NCBI GenBank assembly: GCA_963803425.1 | Contig: CAWDMA010000003.1 | Coordinates: forward strand, 1 to 64,000 | Source: DASPWW01 sp963803425 | GTDB lineage: Bacteria > Actinomycetota > Thermoleophilia > Solirubrobacterales > 70-9 | Length of the DNA: 64,000 bases | Reading direction: 5' to 3' | Shown here: piece after piece, positions 49,382 through 58,899 of the stretch | How positions within the stretch are numbered: position 1 is the stretch's first letter | How the letters are laid out: each line of letters opens with the position of its first letter | The notes under the pieces: generated by a model | Databases searched by the model: none | Told to the model about the DNA's origin: nothing | What the model saw: the letters and a program-made list of their open reading frames with translations, nothing else | Program-made: the position numbers and the translations under genes

Positions 49382-50398
49382 ATGAGACAGTTCAATCTTG
49401 GTCTGATCGGCCTCGGATACTGGGGTCCGAACCTGCTTCGGGTGCTCAGTGACTTCGGCGACGCTCGGGTCACCTGGATCTGCGACATCGACGACGGGCG
49501 ACTGCAGCAGTTCGCGCGCCGCTACCCGGGCGCCTCCGCGACGACCGAGCACGAGGACCTGCTCGAGGATCCGGCCCTCGACGCGGTCCTGATCGCGACA
49601 CCCGTGTTCACGCACTTCGCGCTTGCGTCCGACGTCCTCCGGGCCGGCAAGCACACCTTCGTGGAGAAGCCGTGCGCGGCCTCAGCGGCGGAGGCCAAGG
49701 AGCTGTTCCAGCTCGCCGAGGCCCATGATCGGGTGCTGATGTGCGGCCACACGTTCCTGTACAGCCCGGCGGTGCAGGCCGTCAAGGGGCTGCTGGACAG
49801 GGGAGAGCTCGGCGAGCTCTACTTCATCTCCTCGAGTCGGGTCAACCTCGGCCTGCATCAACGGGACGTGAGCGTGCTCTGGGACCTCGGCCCGCACGAC
49901 TTCTCCATCCTTCGCTACTGGCTCGGTGAGCTGCCGCAGTCGGTGTCGGCCGTCGGACGGGACTCGATCGTCGACGGCACGCTCGACGTCGCGTTCCTCA
50001 CGCTTCGCTACCCCACGGGGACCCTGGTCAACCTGGAGATGAGCTGGCTCGCCCCGAGCAAGCTGCGGCGCACGGTCCTGGTCGGAAGCGAGAAGATGGT
50101 CGTGTACGAGGACGGGGCCCCCGAGCCCGTCCGCGTCTTCGATCACGGCGTCGAGTATCGCGATCCGGAGACCTTCGGCGAGTACCAGCTCTCCTACCGG
50201 ACCGGCGACATCGTCTCTCCGCGGCTCGACGGGAGCGAGCCCCTCGCTCTAGAGATGCGCGAGTTCGTCGAGGCGGGTCGTCGCAATCGGCCCCCCGCGG
50301 GACATGGGGAGCTGTGCCAGGACGTCGTCCGCCTGATCGAGATGGCGGAGGCCTCGTTGGAGGACAGCCGGTCCGTGCCACCCTTGAGTGCCGTCTGA
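49382..50398 (+). CDS. Gfo/Idh/MocA-family NAD(P)-dependent sugar dehydrogenase
   Basis: Intact, 338 residues. ATG 49382 follows AAGGTGGG; a GTG at 49373 is the alternative. The Rossmann start NLGLIGLGYWGPNLLRVLSD, GKHTFVEKPCAASAAEAKEL with the catalytic Lys in EKPC, and SVLWDLGPHDFSILRYWLGE with the catalytic D-x3-H (DLGPH) are all present. Such enzymes oxidise or reduce nucleotide sugars such as UDP-GlcNAc derivatives. It precedes the initiating phosphosugar transferase by 10 bases, so it probably makes a modified sugar for the same glycan. Confidence 0.85.
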   Translation: MRQFNLGLIGLGYWGPNLLRVLSDFGDARVTWICDIDDGRLQQFARRYPGASATTEHEDLLEDPALDAVLIATPVFTHFALASDVLRAGKHTFVEKPCAASAAEAKELFQLAEAHDRVLMCGHTFLYSPAVQAVKGLLDRGELGELYFISSSRVNLGLHQRDVSVLWDLGPHDFSILRYWLGELPQSVSAVGRDSIVDGTLDVAFLTLRYPTGTLVNLEMSWLAPSKLRRTVLVGSEKMVVYEDGAPEPVRVFDHGVEYRDPETFGEYQLSYRTGDIVSPRLDGSEPLALEMREFVEAGRRNRPPAGHGELCQDVVRLIEMAEASLEDSRSVPPLSAV

Positions 50399-50407
50399 GA
50401 TGGGGCG

Positions 50408-51907
50408 TTGGAGGTGAGCTCGGCGGGGGACGCGGCGGCCCGTCGCCCTGCGGCGGCGAACGCGCTCCTCGAGCCCGACGGTCCCGCCGAGTCCTCGCCT
50501 GCACGGTGGCAGGACACGGTCGCCTATCAGCACGGCCGACGCGACTACTTCCTGCGCCGGGCGCTGGCAGCAGGCGACGCCGTCGCGGTTCTATGCGCGC
50601 TCGTGATAGCGACGACGATCGCCGGGGTCCGGGGGCCGGGCGAGCTCGTCTGGGCGCTCCCTGCGCTCCCCGCGGCCGTGGCCCTGCTCGCCATCTACGG
50701 CCTCTATGACCGGGACGTGAAGCGGATCAACCGGAGCGTGCTCGACGAGCTCCCGTCCCTGTTCCACGCCCTCGTCATCGGAACTCTGCTGCTGTGGCTC
50801 TACTACCGGCTCGTGCCCCCGCACCAGCTCGTGCTCGCGGAGGTGCTGGCCTTCATTCCCGCGAGCATCGTCTGCATCAGCCTGCTTCGACTGCTGGTGC
50901 GCCGCGTCGCTGCGCGGATGCTGGGGCCGGAGCGGGTCCTGTTCGTCGGCGAGGCGCCGGTGTCGCAGGCGCTGATCAGGAAGATGCGCACGCATCCGGA
51001 GTTCGCGATCGAGCCGATCGGCGTGATCTGCAACCACGACGGCCGATCGAGCCTCCCGCTGCCGGTGCTGGGAAACGTTCACGCCTTCGACATGGGAGAG
51101 CTGGCCGCCCAGCACGACTTCGAGCGTGTGATCGTGGCCGAGGTCGACATCGAGGACGGGTTGATGGGCGATGTCGTCCAGGACTGCGCTCGATTCCAGA
51201 TCAAGGTGACGGTTCTGCCGCGATACGTCGAGACGATCGGGCCGTCGGTGGAGGTCGACGACATCGAGGGGGTGACGGTGCTCGATCTCAACCCGCCGGT
51301 GCTCCCCCGCTCGTCGCGGTGGCGGAAGCGCTGCATGGACGTGCTCGGCGCCGGCTTCGGCCTGCTCGTGCTATCGCCGATGCTGGCGGTGATCGCGGTC
51401 GCGATCAAGCTCGACTCGAGGGGCCCCGTCTTCTTCAGGCAGACCCGGATCGGAAGGTGGGGGGAGCCGTTCACGGTGCTGAAGTTCAGGACGATGGTCG
51501 ATGACGCGGAGGGGCAGGTCGCGGAGCTGATGGCGTCGAGCGAGGACCCCAACTGGCTGAAGCTGGAGCGGGACCCGCGGATCACCCGCGTGGGCCGGGT
51601 GACTCGGCTGACCAGCCTTGATGAGCTGCCGCAGCTGTGGAGCGTGCTCGTCGGGAAGATGAGCCTGGTCGGACCGCGGCCCCTGATCGCGGCGGAGGAC
51701 AGGCTGGTCGAGGGCCGTGACCGGGCGCGACTCGACCTCGCGCCGGGGATCACCGGGCTGTGGCAGGTGATGGGGCGCACCAGCATCCCGTTCGAGGAGA
51801 TGGTGAAGCTGGACTACACGTACGTGACGAACTGGTCCATGTGGACCGACATCAAGCTGCTCCTGAGGACATTGCCGACCGTCGTCGGCCGGCGCGGCGC
51901 CAACTGA
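50408..51907 (+). CDS. polyprenyl-phosphate sugar-1-phosphate transferase (WbaP/WcaJ-type)
   Basis: Intact, 499 residues; TTG 50408 or GTG 50414 as start. Four hydrophobic segments (50.55-50.93 kb) and a CoA-binding-like domain (RVLFVGEAPVSQALIRKMRT) precede the catalytic domain: RWRKRCMDVLGAGFGLLVLS, GPVFFRQTRIGRWGEPFTVL, KFRTMVDDAEGQ, TSLDELPQLWSVLVGKMSLV and GPRPL. The enzyme transfers a sugar 1-phosphate from UDP-sugar to undecaprenyl phosphate, the first step of repeat-unit assembly, at the inner membrane. It marks this locus as a Wzx/Wzy-type polysaccharide cluster. Confidence 0.92.
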   Translation: MEVSSAGDAAARRPAAANALLEPDGPAESSPARWQDTVAYQHGRRDYFLRRALAAGDAVAVLCALVIATTIAGVRGPGELVWALPALPAAVALLAIYGLYDRDVKRINRSVLDELPSLFHALVIGTLLLWLYYRLVPPHQLVLAEVLAFIPASIVCISLLRLLVRRVAARMLGPERVLFVGEAPVSQALIRKMRTHPEFAIEPIGVICNHDGRSSLPLPVLGNVHAFDMGELAAQHDFERVIVAEVDIEDGLMGDVVQDCARFQIKVTVLPRYVETIGPSVEVDDIEGVTVLDLNPPVLPRSSRWRKRCMDVLGAGFGLLVLSPMLAVIAVAIKLDSRGPVFFRQTRIGRWGEPFTVLKFRTMVDDAEGQVAELMASSEDPNWLKLERDPRITRVGRVTRLTSLDELPQLWSVLVGKMSLVGPRPLIAAEDRLVEGRDRARLDLAPGITGLWQVMGRTSIPFEEMVKLDYTYVTNWSMWTDIKLLLRTLPTVVGRRGAN

Positions 51908-51911
51908 TCGA

Positions 51912-52952
51912 TCACCGCGTCGCGGAGAAGCTCAGGGTCGCGTCCACGAACGCGGACAGGATCCGGCCCCCGGCCGCGCGCAGCTCCTCGACCGGACGCG
52001 GATCGTCGTTGCGTACGCCAATGCCCGCGATCTGATCCACGCGCTCCAGCCGCCCCATTGCTCCGTTCTGCTCCAGCCACAGGTCGACCGCGGGCCGGCG
52101 CCCGTGAAACAGCGACAGAGTGGGAACTCCCATCAGCGCGGCCTCGCGACTCATGGTGCCGCCGGCGCCGATCACCAGGTCCGCCTCGTACATCAGCGAC
52201 CGGGCGTCGATCGCACCGTCGGGGATGACGAAGTTCGGGAGACCCAGTTCCTGAAGAGCGCTCCTCTGCTCCGGATACCGAGGCAGGATCGCCCCGCGGA
52301 CCCGCGGCTGGTCGCCGAGCGTCGCCACGACCTGTCCGAACAGCGGGTTCTCGAGGCGGTGATAGAGCGCTCGGCTTGGGGGCGTGCGGACGACGACGAG
52401 CGCGTCATCGGGGCCCCGCTCGATTCCGAGCTTCTCGGCACTGCCGGGATCGGGCTCGAAGTCGCCGACGTACAGCGCCTCCTTGAGGCCGGGATACCGC
52501 CACACCTTGACGCCGCGTGCGCCCTGGCTTCGGGCCACCTCCTCCGGCAGGGCTTCGGGCAGAAGGATGAGGCTCGCAAGCCGGAACGCGACATGGTTGG
52601 CCGGCTGGTACTCGTAGTCCATCGCGGTCACAGCGGGAATCCCGGACGATCGCGCGGCGACGATCTGGGCGTAGGAGTTGTGCGAGAGGGCGACGTCGGG
52701 GCCGTGCCGTTCGGCCCAGGCGCGCAGAGCCCTCACCCGGGCGGCGACCGCGCGTGCCTTCCTGATGCGCCCCGAGGGACTGGGGCTCCCGAGCACGTCG
52801 AATCGCGACCACCGCCCGGCGGCAAGCTGAATCGTCTCCGCATGGTCGCGGGCGGTGATCAGGACCCGGTGACCGAGCTCCTCAAGCCGCCTCGAGACCG
52901 GCGCGAACAAGAGCGGGTGCGGAGGCGTGGCAAGGTCGATCCAGACCCTCAT
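51912..52952 (-). CDS. DUF354 family GT-B-like protein
   Basis: Intact, 346 residues from ATG 52952: MRVWIDLATPPHPLLFAPVS is the DUF354 start, followed by LGHRVLITARDHAETIQLA, PAVTAMDYEYQPANHVAFRL, the second-domain FVIPDGAIDARSLMYEADLV and IGAGGTMSREAALMGVPTLS. The G-GGTM-REAA loop is the nucleotide-sugar-binding type seen in GT-B enzymes, so it may be a glycosyltransferase or epimerase-like enzyme. Its ATG overlaps the stop of the acyltransferase gene (ATGA) upstream. It converges with the phosphosugar transferase gene across 4 bases. Confidence 0.8.
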   Translation of the reverse strand: MRVWIDLATPPHPLLFAPVSRRLEELGHRVLITARDHAETIQLAAGRWSRFDVLGSPSPSGRIRKARAVAARVRALRAWAERHGPDVALSHNSYAQIVAARSSGIPAVTAMDYEYQPANHVAFRLASLILLPEALPEEVARSQGARGVKVWRYPGLKEALYVGDFEPDPGSAEKLGIERGPDDALVVVRTPPSRALYHRLENPLFGQVVATLGDQPRVRGAILPRYPEQRSALQELGLPNFVIPDGAIDARSLMYEADLVIGAGGTMSREAALMGVPTLSLFHGRRPAVDLWLEQNGAMGRLERVDQIAGIGVRNDDPRPVEELRAAGGRILSAFVDATLSFSATR

Positions 52953-53670
52953 CGCCACCGATCGAGCAGATCGGCATCCGGGACCTCGCGGTGCTGTCGG
53001 GCGGGCACCCCCATCACCACGGCACGGGCCGGGACGCTGGCGACGACGACTGCGCCCGCGGCGACGAAGGCCTCCTCGCCGATCTCGACCCCGGGGCACA
53101 GGACCGCACTCGCTCCGATCCTGCACGCGCGCCGGAGCCGGGGGGCGTCCAGCGTGTCGGGCTCGCACCGGGCCATCGTGTTGTCATTCGCCATCGTCGC
53201 TCCCGGGCCGACGAAGACGTCGTCGTCGATCTCGGCGAATGCGGTCAGGTAGCAGTTCGACTGAACTCGCACGCGCTTCGCTATCGAGACGTCGTTGTCC
53301 ACGGAGGAGCCTCTCCCGATCACCGAGCCCTCACCGATCACCGCTCTCTCCCGCACGTGCGATTGGTCTCCCGCGATCGCCCCTGAGCCGAGCTTCGCTC
53401 CCGCGAATATCACCGCCCCCGCCAAGACCGCGGCTCCGTCGCCGATCACCGCGGGGGATAGGCGCCCCCCCGGGCGGCCGAGTGCGGAGCGAAATGCGGC
53501 GCCTTTCCGATCACCGCACCGTCACCGATCACGGCGCCCGCGCCGACCCGAGTGCCGGCGTGGATGACGACGTTTGCGCCCAGCTCGACGCCGGCGCCGA
53601 GCTCCACGGCCTCACCGAGCACGAGACCCGGCGCGTCCTCCGATGCCACGAGTCCCGCGCTGTGTTTCAC
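52949..53670 (-). CDS. left-handed beta-helix (hexapeptide) acetyltransferase (one frameshift)
   Basis: The reading from 53670 (MKHSAGLVASEDAPGLVLGE) goes into hexapeptide repeats GANVVIHAGTRVGAGAVIGD, then changes frame at a run of seven G near 53465 and continues IGDGAAVLAGAVIFAGAKLG, IGEGSVIGRGSSVDNDVSI and VFVGPGATMANDN, closing AAGAVVVASVPARAVVMGVP. Adding one G to the run restores the frame. The WbbJ/PglD-like fold acetylates a sugar amine or hydroxyl. The stop overlaps the DUF354 ATG. The repeat of [IVL]GxG-type turns is continuous across the break, so the shift is probably a sequencing error. Confidence 0.8.
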
Positions 53671-53812
53671 GATCGTTGTCCAGGCAGTCCGGTGGGGTGA
53701 GCTGCGAGCCTATCGAGCGCCGCACGAGCAACTCGCTGCCGCTCAGGGTGTTGGGGCAGTCAGGGTCTTCTATAGCCTCTCGATGCGTCGAGGGTCGAAC
53801 CGAGTCTTCCTC
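53671..53812. promoter_or_regulatory. divergent promoter region between the hexapeptide transferase and bi-domain oxidoreductase genes
   Basis: The 142 bases between the two divergent starts must carry both promoters. No clear consensus hexamers or palindromes were found by eye. The in-frame ATG at 53783 could extend the plus-strand gene into it. Confidence 0.35.
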
Positions 53813-55993
53813 ATGCGCCAAGTCGCCCGCCGCCTCAAAGACGGGAACCTCGAGCTTGTAGAGGTTCCGGAGCCCGCCCCGTGGAAGGGGGCCGTCGCCG
53901 TCCGGCTGCAGGCCTCGGTGCTGAGCGCGGGGACTGAACGCGCCACGCTCGAGGTAGCCGGCAAGGGGTTGATCGCAAAGGCACGCGCGCGCCCCGACCA
54001 GGCCCGTCAGGTCGTGGATCGCGTTCGGCGCGAGGGTGCGCGCTCCACTCTCCGCCTCGTGCGCCAGAGGCTCGGCGAGCTCGGCCCGCTCGGATACAGC
54101 GCCGCCGGCGTGGTCGTCGAGGCCGGTCCCGAGGTGCGCGGGATGGCGCCGGGCGACCGCGTCGCGATCGCCGGGGGAGGATTCGCGAGCCACGCCGAGC
54201 TGGATGTCGTTCCCTCGCTTCTGTGTGCGCGGGTGCCGCAGGGCGTTTCTCCCGAGGAAGCGGCGTTCGCCACTCTCGGTGCGGTGGCGCTGAACGGGTT
54301 CCGGAGGGCCGAGGTTCAGGTCGGGTCCCGGCTCGCGGTGATCGGACTGGGACTGATCGGTCAGCTGGCCGTGCGGATCGCGCTGGCGGCGGGATGCCGC
54401 GTGCTTGGCGTGGACATGAAGCCCGAGCTGGCCCAGCTCGCGCGCGATGCGGGCGCGGAGGCTGTCACCCGCAACGAGATCGATCCGGGCGGAAGTCGGG
54501 AGGGCACGGCTGATGCCGTGCTCGTGTGCGCGACAGCGCAGTCCGCGGATCCGACCTCGCTGGCGGCGAGCCTGGCGCGGGATCGCGGCCGGGTGGTCGT
54601 CGTTGGAAACGTTCGCATGGACCTGCCGCGTACCCCCTTCTACGAGAAGGAGCTCGAGCTGCGGATGTCGCGGTCCTACGGGCCGGGGCGGTACGACTCG
54701 AACTACGAGCTTCATGGGCTCGACTACCCGATCGGGTACGTCCCATGGACCGAGCAGCGCAATATGGCGGCGTTCCTGGGCCTGGTCGCCGACGGCAAGC
54801 TGCAGCCGTCCGAGCTCGTCACGAACAGGTTCGGCTTCGACGAGGCCGAGCGGGCCTTCGAGTTGCTGCAATCCGGCGAGCCCGTCGTGGGAGTCGTCCT
54901 GCGCTATGGGGAGGACCGGAAGCCGTCCCGGGCCGCGGCCGATCAGGCGAGAAGCTCCCGTGTCGGACGCCCCGGTGCCGGCCGCCCCCGCCTCGGGCTG
55001 ATCGGCGCGGGGTCCTTCGCAACCGGCACCCTGATCCCAGGGCTTCGGGAGGCGGGATTCGAGCCGGTGGCGATCGCGTCCGCCACGGGGCTCTCGGCGG
55101 AGAGCGCGCGGCGGCAATTCGGATTCGAGTCGGCGCACGCGGACGCCGTGGAGGTGATCGAACGCGAAGACGTGGACCTGGTCGCGATCGCGACCCGGCA
55201 CGACTCCCACGCTGCGCTGGCGGCGACAGCGCTCGAGGCTGGAAAGCCCGTGTACGTCGAGAAGCCGCTCGCGCTGAGCTGGGAGGAGCTGGTCGCTGTG
55301 ATGGAGGCGCAGCAGCGCTCGGGCGCTCCGCTGATGGTCGGCTTCAACCGCCGCTTCGCACCGCTTGCCGCCCCCCTTCGAATCCTGCCCGCCCCGCGGT
55401 TGATGGCGTATCGAGTCAACGCCGGCACGGTGCCGGTGGATCACTGGACCAACGATCTCGCCCGTGGGGGCGGTCGCCTCATGGGCGAGGGCTGTCATTT
55501 CATCGACTTCCTCTGCGACCAGGCGGGCGCCGATCCAACGACGGTCACCGCTCGCGGGTTTCCCTCACGCTCCGGCCTCCCGCTCGCGGCGACCGACAAC
55601 TTCAGCGTCGAGGTCGGCTTCGCCAACGGGGGGGTCGGAACCCTGCACTACGCGGCCGATGCACCCGTGGGGCCCGGCAAGGAGCGCTTCGAGACGAGCT
55701 CCCCCGGTGTGTACGCCGTGATCGAGGATTTCCGTCGCGGCACGCTGTGGAGGGATCGACGAAAGCACCGGCTCGGCGGCAGGCGGCAGGACAAGGGCTT
55801 CGCGCGACAGTTCGAGTTCCTCGCGGAGGTGCTCGGCGGCCGCGCGGAGTGGCCGTCGCCAGAGCGGTACTGGCTGACCACGCTGACCACGCTGGCCGCT
55901 GCCCGGGCACTCGAAACGGGTAGGCCGGAGGCGGTGGTGGAGTCCGAAGCGACCGCCGCGCACGCGATCCCGGATGGGGAGCGGACGGCGTGA
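53813..55993 (+). CDS. bi-domain oxidoreductase: MDR dehydrogenase fused to Gfo/Idh/MocA dehydrogenase
   Basis: Intact, about 726 residues. I chose ATG 53813 because MRQVARRLKDGNLELVEVPE is the usual start of this family. Residues 1 to about 385 form a zinc-type/medium-chain dehydrogenase: LGYSAAGVVVEAGPEVRGMA, GDRVAIAGGGFASHAELD and the nucleotide loop LAVIGLGLIGQLAVRIALAA. After a linker of about 35 residues comes PRLGLIGAGSFATGTLIPGL, the second Rossmann fold, with GKPVYVEKPLALSWEELVAV and RLMGEGCHFIDFLCD. The architecture occurs in surface-polysaccharide loci and suggests two successive redox steps on one sugar substrate, possibly a 4-keto or uronic acid intermediate. Its stop overlaps the sigma factor start. 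Confidence 0.87.
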   Translation: MRQVARRLKDGNLELVEVPEPAPWKGAVAVRLQASVLSAGTERATLEVAGKGLIAKARARPDQARQVVDRVRREGARSTLRLVRQRLGELGPLGYSAAGVVVEAGPEVRGMAPGDRVAIAGGGFASHAELDVVPSLLCARVPQGVSPEEAAFATLGAVALNGFRRAEVQVGSRLAVIGLGLIGQLAVRIALAAGCRVLGVDMKPELAQLARDAGAEAVTRNEIDPGGSREGTADAVLVCATAQSADPTSLAASLARDRGRVVVVGNVRMDLPRTPFYEKELELRMSRSYGPGRYDSNYELHGLDYPIGYVPWTEQRNMAAFLGLVADGKLQPSELVTNRFGFDEAERAFELLQSGEPVVGVVLRYGEDRKPSRAAADQARSSRVGRPGAGRPRLGLIGAGSFATGTLIPGLREAGFEPVAIASATGLSAESARRQFGFESAHADAVEVIEREDVDLVAIATRHDSHAALAATALEAGKPVYVEKPLALSWEELVAVMEAQQRSGAPLMVGFNRRFAPLAAPLRILPAPRLMAYRVNAGTVPVDHWTNDLARGGGRLMGEGCHFIDFLCDQAGADPTTVTARGFPSRSGLPLAATDNFSVEVGFANGGVGTLHYAADAPVGPGKERFETSSPGVYAVIEDFRRGTLWRDRRKHRLGGRRQDKGFARQFEFLAEVLGGRAEWPSPERYWLTTLTTLAAARALETGRPEAVVESEATAAHAIPDGERTA

Positions 55994-56508
55994 GGGAGGA
56001 GGGCGCCGACCGATTCGCGGACGCATACGAAGAGCACGTGTGGCGGGTGTACGGATTCTTCGGGTATCGCGTGGCCTCCCGAGAGGAAGCCGAGGACCTA
56101 ACCCAGCAGACCTTCGAGCGCGCGCTGGCGGCGTGGGACCGGTTCGATGACCGCAGGGCCAGCGTCGGCACGTGGCTGATGGCGATCGCGCATAACGCAC
56201 TGATCGATCACTACCGGCGCGGCCGCGCCAGGGCAGAAGGCTGGGTCTCCGTGCGCGATTCCATCGAGGAGCGCGTGGTCGATGAGCCGAGCCTGGGGCT
56301 GTCGCCCGACCTCGAGGCGGCGCTGCTCCGGCTCGGCCAGCGTGAGCGGGAGGTGATCGCGCTCAGGTTCGGAGGCGATCTCACCGGCGCCCAGATCGCC
56401 GAGCTCACCGGGCTCACAGTCGCCAACGTGCAGCAGATCCTCTCACGCTCCCTGCGCCGGCTGCGGGAGGAGCTGGACACGGCCTCCGGCGCCCGATCGC
56501 CCCGCTGA
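55990..56508 (+). CDS. ECF RNA polymerase sigma factor linked to the polysaccharide locus
   Basis: Intact, 172 residues; GTG 55990 overlaps the TGA of the bi-domain gene (GTGA), so it is translationally coupled to a biosynthetic enzyme. Region 2: YRVASREEAEDLTQQTFERA and GTWLMAIAHNALIDHYRRGR. Region 4: LRLGQREREVIALRFGGDLT, GAQIAELTGLTVANVQQILS. It probably controls the glycan genes or a cell-envelope response. A convergent small membrane protein gene beside it may encode its antagonist. Confidence 0.88.
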   Translation: MREEGADRFADAYEEHVWRVYGFFGYRVASREEAEDLTQQTFERALAAWDRFDDRRASVGTWLMAIAHNALIDHYRRGRARAEGWVSVRDSIEERVVDEPSLGLSPDLEAALLRLGQREREVIALRFGGDLTGAQIAELTGLTVANVQQILSRSLRRLREELDTASGARSPR

Positions 56509-56528
56509 CCGCGCTCCGGCTGCGGCGT

Positions 56529-56810
56529 TCAACCGGTGGCTAACGGCCCCGCGCCGATCACCCCGATCATCGCGATCGCCACCAGGGCGAACCCGGACCC
56601 GGCGTACGCGGCGATCACCAGGCGAAGCCGCCGGGGTCGGGCGCGTTCGCGATCGCGGACGCCGGCGAGCAGGTGCCTCCGGAGCGCCCCTCGAAACGAA
56701 GCCGAGGGCACCGGGCGCCCGGTCTCGAGCGCGATCGCCAGGCGACCGACATCCTCATCCTCCTCGGGCCCCGGGGCGGCGTGATCGGGCTGGCGCGGCT
56801 CGCCCGTCAT
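56529..56810 (-). CDS. small membrane protein, possible anti-sigma-like partner
   Basis: 93 residues from ATG 56810, overlapping the TGA of the ligase gene (ATGA). A charged N-terminal half (DEDVGRLAIALETGRPVPSA, SFRGALRRHLLAG) precedes one transmembrane helix (LVIAAYAGSGFALVAIAMIG). The RPVPS-x-FRGALRRHL segment resembles the cytoplasmic part of small anti-sigma proteins next to actinomycete ECF factors, and the gene faces one. No zinc-binding HxxxCxxC motif is seen, so the assignment is tentative. Confidence 0.5.
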   Translation of the reverse strand: MTGEPRQPDHAAPGPEEDEDVGRLAIALETGRPVPSASFRGALRRHLLAGVRDRERARPRRLRLVIAAYAGSGFALVAIAMIGVIGAGPLATG

Positions 56811-58819
56811 TGCGCGAACAGCACCGAGCGCGGGTTCAGGGACCGCGCCGTGCGGTAGGCGGACACCGCTTCGGCAGCCCGGCCGCGCTCGGCCTCGATC
56901 CGGGAGCGCACGAACCAGGTCCGCCAGTTGGTCGGCTCGGCTCGGGTTGCGGCGTGGGCGGCGGTCGCAGCGCCGCCCAGGTCGCCCCGCAGCTCGAGCA
57001 CGAGCGCCTGCTCCAGGTCGGGGGTGGCGGCATACGGCTGGACGTCTCGTGCGGTGTGGATCTCGTCGAGCGCCGCGCCGAGTCTCCCGGCTTGGACGTC
57101 CTGGTCGCTCTTGCGCACCGCCCCTGTGGCGGCCATCGGAATCGCGATTACGCCAAGGAACGCGATTGCGCCGATCGCGACTGCGATCCTGGCCGGCCAC
57201 CGGAGAGCTCGTCCGTCTCCGTTGGGTCGCGGGTCGTCGTCCTGCCCCCGTTCCGCGCTCGGCCCCAGCACCGCGGCCGTCAGCAACAGGAAGGTGACTG
57301 GGAGGACCGTCAGCTGCCACGCCCAATCCACCGCCGCGGCGACCGCGAACGCCGCACAGGCTGCGGTGGCGGCGGCGATCAGCGCGCGACGCTCCGGTGG
57401 GCCGCGGAGCAGCGCTCGGGCGGCCCCGAGCGCGACCGCACCCAGGATCAGCCCAACTATCAGCACCAGTCCGAGGATGCCGGCCTCGCCGAGCGTCTGG
57501 AAATAGAGCGAGTGCGCATCGCGGACGAAGCCCGAAAGCGTTCCCTCTCTGGCCCACCAGTACTCGAACGTGCCCGGGCCGATCCCGGTCGCCGCGTCGG
57601 TTCGGTTGGCATCGACGGAAGATTGCCAATACTGGTAGCGCCCGTTTCCGCTCGAGCTCTGGAAGCGCTCCACTCCGCCGCTGGGTCCGCCAGGTTGCTT
57701 GAACTCGTCCCACCGATCCCCCAGTTCGCTCGGCAGGCCGGCCGCGAGCGCGATTGCCACGGCCGCCACCGCCACGCCCGCGAGCGACACTCCGACCGCC
57801 GGCCCATGGAGCTTCGGCCGTGGACCGAGCCCGTGGCGCGCGGCGAGGGCGATCGCCACCTGGATCAGTCCGATTCCGGCGCACACGACCAGGACCATGG
57901 CAAGCATCTCGTCACCCTGAGCGCGCGCGGTGCTGTTCAGCAACCCGTCCTGGAGCGCGTTGCGCTGGGCGGCGCCGGCGATCAGGATCGCGCTGCCCGC
58001 GCCCGTGGTAAGCAGGGTCGGCAGGATCGCGAGCCGTCGTGGATAGAGCGCCAGGAGGGCGATCAGCGCGACTGCGACCTCCAGCGCCCCGCCACGCGAG
58101 AAGGTGAAGAACGTGGTCAGGGCGATCGCCGGGATCGCCGCCGCCCCCAGTGCCTGGGACAGGAGGTGGCGCGAGCTCACGGCCACGAGCACGAGAAGCG
58201 GGATTCCCATCGCCATCAGCGCCGCGACTCCGTTCCAGTAGTTCAGCGGATACTTGAGCCGACTCGACGTCTCGTGTAGGAGGCGGCTCGCGTCGTCCGT
58301 CGGAAACCAGCTCGGATGCAGCCGCGAGAGCAGCGCCAGGACTCCCACCAGGGCGATTGCCGCGGCGACCGCATTGACGGTGCGGCGAATCCCGTCGCGT
58401 CCCTGCAGGGACAGCGCCAGCGCGAAGACGCCCAGGTAGACGCCGACCCGCCCCAGCTCGGCGACGCTGCGCTCGCTGCTCTCGGACCATCCGATGCCCA
58501 GGGCCGTCCACACGGCGAACGCGCCGAGCACGCCCACGAACACCCAGCCGGCCCTCGTGATCCGTGCCACGGGCACGACACCGGCGAGGGTTCCGAGCAC
58601 CAGGATCCACCAGACTGCGATTCCGACCTCGCTGTACACGATCGTGTCGAAGCCACCGCCCTTCAGCGCCAGGTAGAAGACGAGCGCGAACGGGAGCACC
58701 GACCCGGACAGCGCGACACCGACCCGGCTCAGCGTCCACATCGGGTCCGCGTGCTGCTCATGGACCGCGGGGGCCGCTCGCCCCTGACCGCGGCCGGCGA
58801 TGTCGACACGGCTTGCCAT
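56807..58819 (-). CDS. O-antigen ligase/polymerase family protein with TPR-like tail
   Basis: Intact, about 670 residues from ATG 58819; ATG 58742 is an alternative start. About twelve hydrophobic segments are seen from SGSVLPFALVFYLALKGGGF onward. The large loop has RYQYWQSSVDANRTDAATGI, GPGTFEYWWA and DAHSLYFQTLGEAGILGLVL, the Wzy_C pattern G-G-GTFE ... H-x-Y-x4-E-G. The C-terminal 130 residues (KSDQDVQAGRLGAALDEIHT, FVRSRIEAERGRAAEAVSAY) are TPR-like helices. It should polymerise or ligate the polysaccharide at the outer face of the membrane. This is the undisrupted counterpart of the LamG-containing gene at 44-46 kb. Confidence 0.85.
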   Translation of the reverse strand: MASRVDIAGRGQGRAAPAVHEQHADPMWTLSRVGVALSGSVLPFALVFYLALKGGGFDTIVYSEVGIAVWWILVLGTLAGVVPVARITRAGWVFVGVLGAFAVWTALGIGWSESSERSVAELGRVGVYLGVFALALSLQGRDGIRRTVNAVAAAIALVGVLALLSRLHPSWFPTDDASRLLHETSSRLKYPLNYWNGVAALMAMGIPLLVLVAVSSRHLLSQALGAAAIPAIALTTFFTFSRGGALEVAVALIALLALYPRRLAILPTLLTTGAGSAILIAGAAQRNALQDGLLNSTARAQGDEMLAMVLVVCAGIGLIQVAIALAARHGLGPRPKLHGPAVGVSLAGVAVAAVAIALAAGLPSELGDRWDEFKQPGGPSGGVERFQSSSGNGRYQYWQSSVDANRTDAATGIGPGTFEYWWAREGTLSGFVRDAHSLYFQTLGEAGILGLVLIVGLILGAVALGAARALLRGPPERRALIAAATAACAAFAVAAAVDWAWQLTVLPVTFLLLTAAVLGPSAERGQDDDPRPNGDGRALRWPARIAVAIGAIAFLGVIAIPMAATGAVRKSDQDVQAGRLGAALDEIHTARDVQPYAATPDLEQALVLELRGDLGGAATAAHAATRAEPTNWRTWFVRSRIEAERGRAAEAVSAYRTARSLNPRSVLFAQ

Positions 58820-58899
58820 CAACGACCAGATACGCAGCGGGGTGCCGATTGCTGACGTCGCCTTGTCAGGTCCGGGGCGCCTCGTCCGTACACACAGAT

